Below are positions 36,610-44,715 of a stretch of 64,000 nucleotides of DNA, piece after piece. The position numbers were made by a program, and so were the translations under genes. The DNA lies in assembly GCF_014287515.2 (NCBI RefSeq), contig NZ_CP092473.1:1391001-1455000 (forward strand), given 5' to 3'. How positions within the stretch are numbered: position 1 is the stretch's first letter; each line of letters opens with the position of its first letter. Under the pieces are notes generated by a model. It saw nothing but the letters and a program-made list of their open reading frames with translations, did not search any database and was not told where the DNA came from. Source of the DNA: Roseburia rectibacter. GTDB lineage: Bacteria; Bacillota; Clostridia; Lachnospirales; Lachnospiraceae.

Positions 36610-37068
36610 ATGCAGATATTTGTAGATGCAGATGCATGTCCGGTAGTGGACATAGTAGAAGATATAGCTGAAAAACATAATATTCCAGCCACATTGCTGT
36701 GCGATACCAATCACGTGCTGTATTACGATTACAGTGAAGTGATTGTAGTTGGTGCAGGGGCAGATGCTGTTGACTATAAGCTGATAAGCATTTGTCACAG
36801 AGGAGATATTGTTGTTTCTCAGGACTATGGTGTTGCAGCAATGGCTCTTGGTAAAGGTGCCTATGCAATTCATCAGTCTGGCAAATGGTACACAGATGAG
36901 AATATTGACCGGATGCTTATGGAAAGACACCTTAATAAGAAAGCCAGACGAGGTTCTTCCAAGAATCATATTAAGAAACAGAAGAAGCGGACAAGTGAAG
37001 ATGATGAACGATTTGCACAGTCATTTGAGAAGCTTGTGCTGATGGCACAGGCGAGAGAAGGTGAGTAG
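36610..37068 (+). CDS. UPF0178 (YaiI/YqxD) family protein
   Basis: 152 residues. N terminus MQIFVDADACPVVDIVEDIAEK with conserved acidic residues and the late segment ISICHRGDIVVSQDYGVAAMALGKGA are diagnostic for the family, which has a PIN/NYN-like nuclease fold. The C-terminal tail is basic (KKARRGSSKNHIKKQKKR) and could bind nucleic acid. Biochemical function is not established. First of a run of tightly packed small genes ending at 38298. Confidence 0.88.
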   Translation: MQIFVDADACPVVDIVEDIAEKHNIPATLLCDTNHVLYYDYSEVIVVGAGADAVDYKLISICHRGDIVVSQDYGVAAMALGKGAYAIHQSGKWYTDENIDRMLMERHLNKKARRGSSKNHIKKQKKRTSEDDERFAQSFEKLVLMAQAREGE

Positions 37069-37069
37069 G

Positions 37070-37288
37070 ATGAGACTATTTAAGAAGAAAAGTGTGGTTC
37101 AGTCTTATGACAAGGAAAATAAGAAGCCTGTAATCAAAGCCAGCATTTGTAATGGCGAGCAGGTTGCAGGTTTTAAGGATATACAAACAGGTAAGATTGA
37201 AGAGGTTATGCTGATAAAAAGTCCGGCAGACCTTGAAAGTTTTAAGGCTATGTATGGAATAGATGAAGAGATAGTAAAGGAATACTGA
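37070..37288 (+). CDS. small conserved hypothetical protein of accessory cassette
   Basis: 72 residues starting MRLFKKKSVVQSY. It begins 1 base after the previous stop, so translation is coupled. The sequence is soluble and mixed alpha/beta, with ASICNGEQVAGFKDIQTGKIEEV in the centre. No catalytic motif is evident. Similar short proteins occur in clostridial accessory regions, but their function is unknown. Confidence 0.65.
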   Translation: MRLFKKKSVVQSYDKENKKPVIKASICNGEQVAGFKDIQTGKIEEVMLIKSPADLESFKAMYGIDEEIVKEY

Positions 37289-37290
37289 TT

Positions 37291-37632
37291 ATGAATATAC
37301 AGATATTTGGCACTAAGAAATGTAATGATACTAAGAAGGCTGAGCGTTTTTTTAAGGAGCGTGGCATCAAGTATCAGTTCATTGACATGAAAGAAAAAGG
37401 AATGAGCAAAGGTGAATTTAACTCTGTTGCACAGGTAAATGGTGGTCTGGAGAATATGATCAACTGGGATGGCAAAGACAAGGATTTGCTTGCACTTATT
37501 AAATATACTACGGACGAAGATAAGCTGGAAAAAGTGCTTGAGAATCCGCAGGTAATTAAAACTCCGGCAGTAAGGAATGGAAAGCAGTCGACATTAGGTT
37601 ATCAGCCGGATATCTGGAAAGGATGGAACTAA
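37291..37632 (+). CDS. ArsC/Spx-family thioredoxin-fold protein
   Basis: 113 residues. IFGTKKCNDTKKAERFFKERGIKYQFIDMKEKG is the ArsC/Spx N terminus with a single redox Cys near residue 10 (no CxxC). GGLENMINWDGKD and IKTPAVRNGKQSTLGYQPDIWKGW complete the fold. It lacks the basic Arg triad segment that typical arsenate reductases use, so arsenate reduction is not assured; a Spx-like or YusI-like role is possible. It starts 3 bases after the previous stop. Confidence 0.8.
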   Translation: MNIQIFGTKKCNDTKKAERFFKERGIKYQFIDMKEKGMSKGEFNSVAQVNGGLENMINWDGKDKDLLALIKYTTDEDKLEKVLENPQVIKTPAVRNGKQSTLGYQPDIWKGWN

Positions 37633-38042
37633 TGGTAAAGAAAATAGTAAAAGACCCATTGTTTCTTGCACAGAAGTCGGTGGATGCAACAGAGGCAGAT
37701 AAGCAGGTGGTAACAGATCTGATTGATACACTTAGAGCCAATCTTGACCATTGCGTAGGCATGGCTGCAAACATGATAGGTGTTAAGAAGAATATTATTG
37801 TTGTGGCAGCAGGACCATTTCAATTTGCAATGATTAATCCGGTAATCACAAAGAAATCCGAAGCATTTCAGACAGAGGAAGGATGCCTGTCTCTGGAAGG
37901 TGCTCGTCCTTGCACCAGATATCAGGAGATTGAGGTGGATTACCTTGATCAGAGCTTTAAAAAGCAGCATGGGAAATATTCCGGCTGGACGGCACAGATA
38001 ATTCAGCATGAGATTGATCATTGTAATGGTATTGTGATATAA
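37632..38042 (+). CDS. short peptide deformylase-like protein
   Basis: 136 residues. Motif 2 is EEGCLSLEG with the metal-binding Cys, and motif 3 is QHEIDHCNG (HExxH). Motif 1 reads VGMAANMIGV, where canonical enzymes have GxGLAAxQ, so the Gln is absent. It would remove formyl groups from nascent proteins, or act on other formyl peptides if divergent. Short forms of this kind occur beside housekeeping enzymes in clostridia. The start overlaps the previous gene's stop by 1 base. Confidence 0.8.
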   Translation: MVKKIVKDPLFLAQKSVDATEADKQVVTDLIDTLRANLDHCVGMAANMIGVKKNIIVVAAGPFQFAMINPVITKKSEAFQTEEGCLSLEGARPCTRYQEIEVDYLDQSFKKQHGKYSGWTAQIIQHEIDHCNGIVI

Positions 38043-38043
38043 A

Positions 38044-38298
38044 ATGCTGTCTATTATTTATGGTTGCATGAGGATATTTCAATGGGCAGAATCTCGTCCT
38101 TCTATTGAATCGGAAACCAAAGAGGATACGATTGAACCGGGAACCGAAATATTATCTCTTACAGCAGATCTAAGAGAAGATGGCCTTGTTAAATCAAGAA
38201 CCGGAGATACCACTACGGATGCGACTTATAGCGATTGGTACAAAGCAGTATATGTTCCTGTTGCGAAGACAGCACAAGCTGTAAATGGAGGTAAATGA
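38044..38298 (+). CDS. hypothetical, possibly chimeric fragment
   Basis: 84 residues from ATG 1 base after the deformylase stop. The N-terminal 20 residues are hydrophobic and irregular; the C-terminal part (LSLTADLREDGLVKSRTGDTTTDATYSDWYKAVYVP) looks like a normal folded protein segment with no matching domain that I can name. The gene ends right at the IS200 remnant. It may be a fusion left by a rearrangement. Confidence 0.35.
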   Translation: MLSIIYGCMRIFQWAESRPSIESETKEDTIEPGTEILSLTADLREDGLVKSRTGDTTTDATYSDWYKAVYVPVAKTAQAVNGGK

Positions 38299-38300
38299 AA

Positions 38301-38605
38301 AGTCTAATCCCCCAGCTATGCTGGGGAGAATGGAATAGCTGGAAGCGGTGAGGATATCAATAAAAAACCTCCTGTGATATATTAAGAATGGTGTCGCAAG
38401 CCAAACTTAATCACAGGAGGTGGTCCATATGGACAATAAAAGTTTATCACACACAAAATGGAAATGCCAATATCACATTGTATTTATTCCGAAATACAGA
38501 AAGAAAATTTTGTATGGAAGAGTGAGAAATGATGTGAGAGAAATAATAAGCACGTTATGTAAATACAAAGATGTGGATATTTGGATTGTCAACACTTTTT
38601 CAGAC
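38301..38605 (+). mobile_element. IS200/IS605-type element remnant with truncated TnpA
   Basis: The left end is kept: a subterminal hairpin CCCCAGC-TAT-GCTGGGG (38310-38326), then ribosome site AGGAGG and an ATG at 38429. The frame gives SLSHTKWKCQYHIVFIPKYRKKILYG, the start of a Y1 transposase, up to about CKYKDVDI. After that homology stops and the frame ends within 12 codons, at 38615-38617. The HUH motif and catalytic Tyr are missing, so it is inactive. Confidence 0.8.
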
Positions 38606-38617
38606 AAATTTTTTTAG

Positions 38618-38740
38618 GTTATTTTCCCGATATTGTACAGGCGTTTGATACCCTAGGGAGGAATGTATACGGTGATGATTATACCAGTTTACATAATCCC
38701 ATAGTTTTATCTTCAGTTCTTCTAGTATTTCATCCTTTAA
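38618..38740 (+). other. unidentified coding-like fragment left of IS630
   Basis: The frame is open from just after the IS200 remnant into the IS630 end and reads GYFPDIVQAFDTLGRNVYGD and further. The composition is protein-like, but there is no start signal and no family I can name. It is probably an internal piece of a gene broken by IS events. Confidence 0.3.
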
Positions 38741-39925
38741 TTAACTCGACTTTTTGACAGACAGTGTATCAACAATGATTTCTTCCGATACATCAATATC
38801 ATCGAGATTATATTTCCAATGGAACACAATCGGCTCTTCGTTTATTTCTACAAAATATCTGTAGATACGATTAGTAAGTTCCTCCTTAGATTTAACACGG
38901 ATACCTCTGAGCATCTGACGAGTCATCTTGCTAAAGAAACTTTCAACCATATTGAGCCATGATCCATGTTTGGGAGTGAATACAAATTCGAATCTTCCCG
39001 GTACAGTTGCCAGGTATTTTCTGGTCGCCTCTGATGTATGAACTTTAAGATTATCGAGTACGATGCGAAGCTTGTCTCCCTTTGGATACTTATCATCTAA
39101 CAGCTTCAAAAATTCAATGTATTCCGTGCTGCTGTACTTGTCTCTTACAAGAGGAATCGCTTCTCCTGTTTGAAGATCAATTGCAGCTAATAATGAAAGA
39201 GTCCCCAAACGTTTATATTCGTAATCTCTATTGATGGTCGGATGCTTTTCGTTCGGCATTAAATCATCTGATGTTGTTGCAATAGCCTGTATTCCTGGCT
39301 TTTCATCATAAGACAGCACATGTATAGGTGTATCTTCAGATATAATGAGCTTTCCAGATTCATCAAACTGCATTTCAAGCTGCTTATACACAAGCAGGAC
39401 ATTATGCATTTTGGAATCAAAATTAGGATCCCTGTTCTCACAATAATAAGTTATTTTATGTGGCTTTATATCTGCCTCGTCAAGAATTGTATGTACTGTA
39501 CTTTTATGAATGGTGGATAGTCTTGTGTATCCAGCTGCTTCAGCAGTTTTATTGATATGTGAGGTTAGCTTTGCATACGTCCATGTTTCAGCAGCATATC
39601 CAAAATCAATTGGCTTCTGGCATGCAATGTTAATGATCCAGGCTTTTTCTTCGTCTGTAATCTCTGCATTCCTGCCACGACCAGGGGCATCAAAGAGTGC
39701 ATTTTCAATGCCTCCTTCTTTAAACTTTTTCAGGCAAAGCATGACGCTGCAGCGGTTGATCCCCACTTTATCAGCAATCGCATCTATTGATACGGAATCC
39801 GCACGTAATAATAGAATGCGCGCTCTTGTAACTGTTTGAGCCTGAATTGTTCTGGCACGAGTCTGACGTTCCAGATATTCTCTTTCTTCATTGCTGAGTT
39901 CGATTGATGATGCTCTTTTGCCCAT
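38741..39925 (-). CDS. IS630 family transposase
   Basis: 394 residues, intact. The N-terminal HTH region (RARILLLRADSVSIDAIADKVGINRCSVMLCLKKF) is followed by a DDE domain: SYDEKPGIQA (first Asp), IVLDNLKVH (second Asp), and LNMVESFFSKM (Glu). The start is the second Met, 7 bases after GGAGG. All catalytic residues are present, so the element is probably active. Confidence 0.93.
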   Translation of the reverse strand: MGKRASSIELSNEEREYLERQTRARTIQAQTVTRARILLLRADSVSIDAIADKVGINRCSVMLCLKKFKEGGIENALFDAPGRGRNAEITDEEKAWIINIACQKPIDFGYAAETWTYAKLTSHINKTAEAAGYTRLSTIHKSTVHTILDEADIKPHKITYYCENRDPNFDSKMHNVLLVYKQLEMQFDESGKLIISEDTPIHVLSYDEKPGIQAIATTSDDLMPNEKHPTINRDYEYKRLGTLSLLAAIDLQTGEAIPLVRDKYSSTEYIEFLKLLDDKYPKGDKLRIVLDNLKVHTSEATRKYLATVPGRFEFVFTPKHGSWLNMVESFFSKMTRQMLRGIRVKSKEELTNRIYRYFVEINEEPIVFHWKYNLDDIDVSEEIIVDTLSVKKSS

Positions 39926-39988
39926 GCAAATGCCCTCCAAAATCTTTATAAGGACATTATAGCACAGGTTCTGAATATAGTCGAGTTA
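38742..39988. mobile_element. complete IS630-type insertion sequence
   Basis: Inverted ends TAACTCGACT (38742-38751) and AGTCGAGTTA (39979-39988) bracket the transposase gene. The outer TA on each side fits the TA target duplication of the IS630/Tc1 group. It is inserted between an unidentified fragment and the 3' end of a winged-helix gene. Confidence 0.8.
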
Positions 39989-40006
39989 TTAAAAGAATAT
40001 TATACT

Positions 40007-40075
40007 AGCAAGCCAAGCTATATACAGACTGTTTGGGGAGTTGGTTATCGGTTCAATAAAAATTTAATAGCATAG
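40007..40075 (+). pseudogene. 3' end of an OmpR-type winged-helix regulator
   Basis: 22 codons reading SKPSYIQTVWGVGYRFNKNL followed by IA and a stop. This is the recognition-wing end of an OmpR/PhoB DNA-binding domain. It closely matches the end of the regulator gene at 58258-58689 (SKPIYIQTVWGVGYRFNKNL). The rest of the gene is gone, with IS630 next to the breakpoint. It is followed by a terminator, as an intact gene would be. Confidence 0.85.
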
Positions 40076-40078
40076 AAA

Positions 40079-40118
40079 CAGGCAATTAAGAAACAAAATC
40101 TTGGTTGTCTTTTTTATT
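40079..40118 (+). terminator. terminator after the regulator remnant
   Basis: AGGCAATTAAG pairs with CTTGGTTGTCT through several wobble pairs and is followed by TTTTTTATTT. Confidence 0.6.
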
Positions 40119-40229
40119 TGTAAAAACATTTACAGTGACAGGTGCAGAAAGGAGACAGGAGTACATTGCAGAAATCAAAACGAATACGGGCAGTAATGAT
40201 AAAGGTTTATAAGTGAATATCGTAGTTAT

Positions 40230-40260
40230 GCAAAGGCAGTCAATAATGGCTGCCTTTTGT
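40230..40260 (+). terminator. hairpin upstream of the polyvalent protein gene
   Basis: AAAGGCAG (40232-40239) pairs with CTGCCTTT (40250-40257). With only a short T-run it may be a terminator or a leader attenuator; it is 35 bases before the gene. Confidence 0.5.
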
Positions 40261-40292
40261 CATGCAAAAAATAAGCAGATGGAGGAAATACT

Positions 40293-43200
40293 ATGGCAGA
40301 ATCTAAAACAGAAAAACAGAAAGTACAGGAAATAACGGAGAAGCTAGAGCAGGGTATCAAGGAGCTTTTTGAAAGCGAGAAGTACAAGACTTATCTGAAT
40401 ACCATGTCAAAATTCCATAATTACAGCTTTAACAATACTATGTTAATTGCGATGCAAAAGCCAGACGCTACGTTAGTGGCCGGATTCAAGGCTTGGCAGA
40501 AGAATTTTGACAGGCACGTTAAGAAGGGGGAAAAGGGTATTCGTATCCTTGCCCCAGCACCCTATAAAATCAAAGAGGAGAGGGACAAGATTGATCCGGT
40601 CACACAAGAACTTTTACTTGATAAGGACGGAAATCCGCAGAAAGAAGAAGTCGAGATAACAATTCCGGCATTCCGGGCAGTATCCGTTTTTGATGTGGCG
40701 CAGACAGACGGAAAGCCGATACCGGAACTTGCGGCAAAGGAGCTTCTTTCAGATGTGGAAGGGTATCAGGATATGATTCGTGCAGTAGAAGCCATTTCAC
40801 CAGTACCGATTGAACTGGAGGAGATAGCCGGAGATTCCAAAGGCTACTATGACAGGGAAGCAAAGCGGATTGCGGTGCAGGAAAACATGAGCGAGGGCCA
40901 GACCTTAAAGACCATGATCCATGAGGTGGCTCACTCCAAGCTGCATAGCAAGGAAGTGGAGCAGGATGAGCAGATGAAAAAAGACCGCAATACCAAAGAA
41001 GTGGAAGCTGAGAGCATAGCTTATACAGTATGTCAGCATTTTGGAGTGGACACTTCCGATTATTCCTTTGGATATATTGCCGGATGGAGCAGTGGCAGAG
41101 ATACCAAGGAACTGAGAGCTTCCATAGATACGATACGGAGGACAGCTTCGGAGTTGATTACCGGGATAGAGGAACAATTACAGGAATTACAAAGGAACAG
41201 GGAAGTATCACAGGAACAGACAAAGGAAAGTATTCTCCTCATACAGAATACTGACCTTTCAGAGTTCAGTCTGCTTGATGTATATGGCATGGACAGACCG
41301 GAACTGATGCAGGCATTGTCAGAAATGACAGACGATGACAAGTTGAGCATACAGGCATATTTGGAAAGCAGGGGTGCATGGACAACGGAAATCGGCAATC
41401 AGGATTCCAGAGAGTACGGAGAGTATCATCTGGATGTGCGTTATAACACAGATACAGATGAGCTGATTGATATGAAGGAGAGAAAGGCGGTCTATGATAA
41501 GGCAATGGAGCCGATCAATGCCGATGATGTGGTTGTTAAGTTCGCTTCAATTTTTGAAAGCGAATGGGAGGTTTTGAAAATCACAAATATGTTGAGGGAT
41601 GATGTCAGAAAAATGCTCAAAGATATGGCTTTTCTTGATGAAAAAGAATGGGATGGCAATTACCTTTCATATATGGAAAAACAGGGAGCGGAAATCACGT
41701 TACTTGCGTCCAGTAGTAAGGAATTAAATGGAAATATGCCGGACTTTTGGGATTATGAATACGATTTTAATGCAGGTCTGACGGATGCAGAGGAATTGTC
41801 TGTCATTCAACAGGCAGAGCATATCATTAACCGGTTGGAGCATGGACAGCCAACTTTTTCCGATGATGAAAGAAATTTGATTGTAAATTATGCGTACAAG
41901 CTGGGGAATGTGGAGAAAACAAGGGAGCTTGCAGAACATATATATGCACAGGAAGTGGATGGAAATCAGGATGTTGCATTAGCAATGATTGATGCACAGG
42001 CAGAAATCGACGCACTTCCGGATAGCATGATCAGTATATACGAAATGCAGGAATATGGCTATACATGGAATGAAATGTTTCCTCTGACACAGGAAAGGGC
42101 AATAGAACTATTTGACCATGATCTGCCTGTGTATCTTCTGCATACGGACGGATCAGAGACTACTGTATCCGACAGAAAACAGATTGAGAAACATGACGGG
42201 ATGTGCGGTATTGAAAAAGGGGACTGGCTGAATGAACGAAAGCTCCAGATGATGCAGGAAGAAATTACAGAGAGTGATTCCAACAGGGAAGCACAGCTCT
42301 TGTATGGAAATACCGATAAATATGGCATTTATCAGTTAAATGATGATCCTAAACTGGATAAGTTTCGTTTTGAGGGAACGGAAAGCCTGAAGCGTATGGG
42401 AATAATCAAGGACAATTTTGATGCTGTATCACCGGAGAATTATAAGCTCGTGTATATGGGAGAACTTGCAGAATTGCAGGGACAGACACAATCGGAAACA
42501 TTGGAAGCAATCTATACAAAGTTCAATATTGATCACCCGGCAGATTATAAGGCACACTCTCTTTCGGTCAGTGATATTGTAGTACTGCATGAGGATGGCG
42601 AGAACAGCGCACACTTTGTTGATTCTTTTGGATTTACGGAACTGCCGAAGTTTATGCTGACATTGGAAGGTAAGGAGAACGAAATACAGACAGAGCTTGC
42701 GGTACATATCGCAGACCGCTATATCCTTATGCATGAATGTGATGAGGGATACGATTACTCCATTCTGAATGAGCAGTATCATTTACTCGATGGTGGTGTT
42801 TATGATAATCCGGATATTACGATTCAAAGAGCAATGGATATGGTAATCGCAGACTTGAAGGAACCACGCTTTTCAGCGGTTACAGAGCAGTATTATCGTG
42901 ACGAATATTTGCAGGGAGAAGTATATGCGGGTTCTGAGGTCGAGATTGTAGATTATGAGGAGCTTTCAGAAAAAGCGGAGGAAGTAGAACAGGCGGACTT
43001 GGAAGCGAAGCAGGCAGAATTTAAGGAGAACAATCCGGATGTGGTTGCAGATTTCCGGGCAAAGACAGAAGAATTGTTTCATAGTCTGGACGGACAGAGT
43101 GCGGACGATATAGAAAAAACGGTATATGCCTATGTACAGTCGCAGATAGACGAGTATGGACTGGATGCACAGATTGTTGATGTGGTGGTATCCGGAAGCC

Positions 43201-44348
43201 GATGCAGAGGTATTGAGCAGGAAAATTCGGATTTGGATGTAGTTGTGGAATACACAGGCTCAACCAGAGAAGATGACTTTTTCAATATGCTACATGAGGA
43301 CAGCATTTATATTGCAGGCATACAGGTAGATATTAACCCGATTACAGAGAGCAGAACCGGAACATTGGAGACTTATCTGCCAGAAGTGGAAACCTATCTG
43401 CAGGAGAAGGCACAGCAGGAACAGATCAACAATCAGCTTGTCACGCAGGGGAGAGAATTGGTGCAGGAACAAAACGCACTTGTATCAGAAGAAAAAGTGC
43501 TTTCTGAACTGGAAAAAGAGCCTATAATTGAACCAGAGACAGTCCATATTACATTTACGGTTGCTGAGTGTGGAGAATTTCACAATATGGGTGAATACCA
43601 TGAGGGCATTGAAACGATAGAGGAAGCTATGAAACTTTACAATGCCATTGATCCTTCCCGTATGCATGGGATTCCTTCTATTGGTGTAAATATGCACATT
43701 GATGGTACAGAAGAATGGGAAGATGAGGAAGCAGATATTGTCAGAGGGAATTGCATAGATGTGGATTTTCTGAATTACACACCAGAGCTTCGGGATACTC
43801 CCACAGTGCAGGATGCACTTAAAAAACTGATTGCGGCATATCCGGAGAAAGAGGTCAATGACCGGGAGACAAAAGAAACGAAGATACAGACGCTTGCGGC
43901 AGAACTTGATCAGTTATCCTATGATATTGACACTTTTGAATATAGAGACTCGGTACCGGACAGGGAAGCACAGGTTCAAATGATTGCAAATGATATAAAA
44001 AGCGGTAATGTGAAGCCATTACAGATTTTTTTGCAGACATCTATTGATGAGGGAATTGACGAGGACAGCGAAAGACAGGCAAAAGAGCTGATTGCTAAGC
44101 TGGCAGAATATAAGCCGCTTGCCAAGATCGAGGAGTTGGAGGAGCAGAATTATAACATGATTGATGACAGGCTCAACAATGGTGTGGAGAAATTCAATCG
44201 TGAGGAAGAAATGAAAGAACAGGCGGAAAAGCCGCAGGTTCGTACTTCCTTAAAGGAGCGTCTGGCAGCTAAGCAGAAGGAAGTGGCACAGGGCAAGAAA
44301 GATTCCAAAGAGCAGGAAAAATCAAAGAATACACACAGGGAGATGTAA
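40293..44348 (+). CDS. large polyvalent mobile-element protein (ArdC-like, metallopeptidase, YodL-like, nucleotidyltransferase)
   Basis: 1351 residues. The N terminus (residues about 5-110) is the ArdC-type ssDNA-binding domain (FHNYSFNNTMLIAMQKPDATLVAGFKAWQKNF). A zinc peptidase-like site, HEVAHSKLH, lies at residues 210-218, followed by an EVEAESIAY helix. The middle holds an IYEMQEYGYTWNEMFPL module and a YodL-like module (YGIYQLNDDP). Residues 968-982 carry GSRCRG and SDLDVVVE, a minimal nucleotidyltransferase site, with a third Asp in GIQVDINPI. The C terminus is basic (RTSLKERLAAKQKEV). Such proteins travel with mobilization genes and probably protect incoming DNA. Function of individual modules here is inferred. 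Confidence 0.85.
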   Translation: MAESKTEKQKVQEITEKLEQGIKELFESEKYKTYLNTMSKFHNYSFNNTMLIAMQKPDATLVAGFKAWQKNFDRHVKKGEKGIRILAPAPYKIKEERDKIDPVTQELLLDKDGNPQKEEVEITIPAFRAVSVFDVAQTDGKPIPELAAKELLSDVEGYQDMIRAVEAISPVPIELEEIAGDSKGYYDREAKRIAVQENMSEGQTLKTMIHEVAHSKLHSKEVEQDEQMKKDRNTKEVEAESIAYTVCQHFGVDTSDYSFGYIAGWSSGRDTKELRASIDTIRRTASELITGIEEQLQELQRNREVSQEQTKESILLIQNTDLSEFSLLDVYGMDRPELMQALSEMTDDDKLSIQAYLESRGAWTTEIGNQDSREYGEYHLDVRYNTDTDELIDMKERKAVYDKAMEPINADDVVVKFASIFESEWEVLKITNMLRDDVRKMLKDMAFLDEKEWDGNYLSYMEKQGAEITLLASSSKELNGNMPDFWDYEYDFNAGLTDAEELSVIQQAEHIINRLEHGQPTFSDDERNLIVNYAYKLGNVEKTRELAEHIYAQEVDGNQDVALAMIDAQAEIDALPDSMISIYEMQEYGYTWNEMFPLTQERAIELFDHDLPVYLLHTDGSETTVSDRKQIEKHDGMCGIEKGDWLNERKLQMMQEEITESDSNREAQLLYGNTDKYGIYQLNDDPKLDKFRFEGTESLKRMGIIKDNFDAVSPENYKLVYMGELAELQGQTQSETLEAIYTKFNIDHPADYKAHSLSVSDIVVLHEDGENSAHFVDSFGFTELPKFMLTLEGKENEIQTELAVHIADRYILMHECDEGYDYSILNEQYHLLDGGVYDNPDITIQRAMDMVIADLKEPRFSAVTEQYYRDEYLQGEVYAGSEVEIVDYEELSEKAEEVEQADLEAKQAEFKENNPDVVADFRAKTEELFHSLDGQSADDIEKTVYAYVQSQIDEYGLDAQIVDVVVSGSRCRGIEQENSDLDVVVEYTGSTREDDFFNMLHEDSIYIAGIQVDINPITESRTGTLETYLPEVETYLQEKAQQEQINNQLVTQGRELVQEQNALVSEEKVLSELEKEPIIEPETVHITFTVAECGEFHNMGEYHEGIETIEEAMKLYNAIDPSRMHGIPSIGVNMHIDGTEEWEDEEADIVRGNCIDVDFLNYTPELRDTPTVQDALKKLIAAYPEKEVNDRETKETKIQTLAAELDQLSYDIDTFEYRDSVPDREAQVQMIANDIKSGNVKPLQIFLQTSIDEGIDEDSERQAKELIAKLAEYKPLAKIEELEEQNYNMIDDRLNNGVEKFNREEEMKEQAEKPQVRTSLKERLAAKQKEVAQGKKDSKEQEKSKNTHREM

Positions 44349-44352
44349 GAAT

Positions 44353-44559
44353 ATGAATAATCCATTTACAGTTGAAGAAACCAATTTGATATGTATTTTC
44401 CATAGTGACAGCAGGGCAAAGGTTATAGAGGGCATTCATAAGGCAATGAAACATATCGACGATGATGAACTTTTAGAATTGTCGATGCGTGTGGCAGGAA
44501 AACTGGAAAGCATAGGTGATGAAGAATATGCCGGATTAGTGTTGGAAGCGGCAGAATAA
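44353..44559 (+). CDS. transposon-transfer assisting protein (TTRAP family)
   Basis: 68 residues. NPFTVEETNLICIFHSDSRAKVIEGIHKAM, then LLELSMRVAGKLESIGDEEYAGL, matches the short TTRAP proteins of Tn1549-like conjugative transposons. The function is only presumed. It starts 4 bases after the polyvalent gene, in the same operon, and is followed by a terminator. Confidence 0.8.
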   Translation: MNNPFTVEETNLICIFHSDSRAKVIEGIHKAMKHIDDDELLELSMRVAGKLESIGDEEYAGLVLEAAE

Positions 44560-44563
44560 AAAT

Positions 44564-44604
44564 ATGGTAGTCATTAGGTGCACCTTTTGACTACCGTTTT
44601 TTTA
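44564..44604 (+). terminator. intrinsic terminator after the TTRAP gene
   Basis: GGTAGTC (44566-44572) pairs with GACTACC (44589-44595), with a GGTGCACC palindrome in the loop, followed by GTTTTTTTATT. Confidence 0.85.
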
Positions 44605-44605
44605 T

Positions 44606-44670
44606 TAAAAATTAAAGAGGAGCCGGATCACTCCGACTCCTCCAAGTATGTGTCCGCAAACACATACCCC
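44606..44670 (-). terminator. terminator and second hairpin after the Abi gene (minus strand)
   Basis: Read on the minus strand, GTATGTGT/ACACATAC (44646-44653 with 44660-44667) forms one hairpin. It is followed by GAGGAGTCGGA pairing with TCCGGCTCCTC (44617-44642), then TTTAATTTTT. The second has terminator form. Confidence 0.65.
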
Positions 44671-44715
44671 AATTGCTATCTATAATATACTATAGGCAGG
44701 TAAAATATGCAAGCA

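Noticed and set aside
37291..37632. Arsenic resistance operon
   Set aside because: Only an ArsC/Spx-like protein is present; there is no ArsB, Acr3 or ArsR neighbour.
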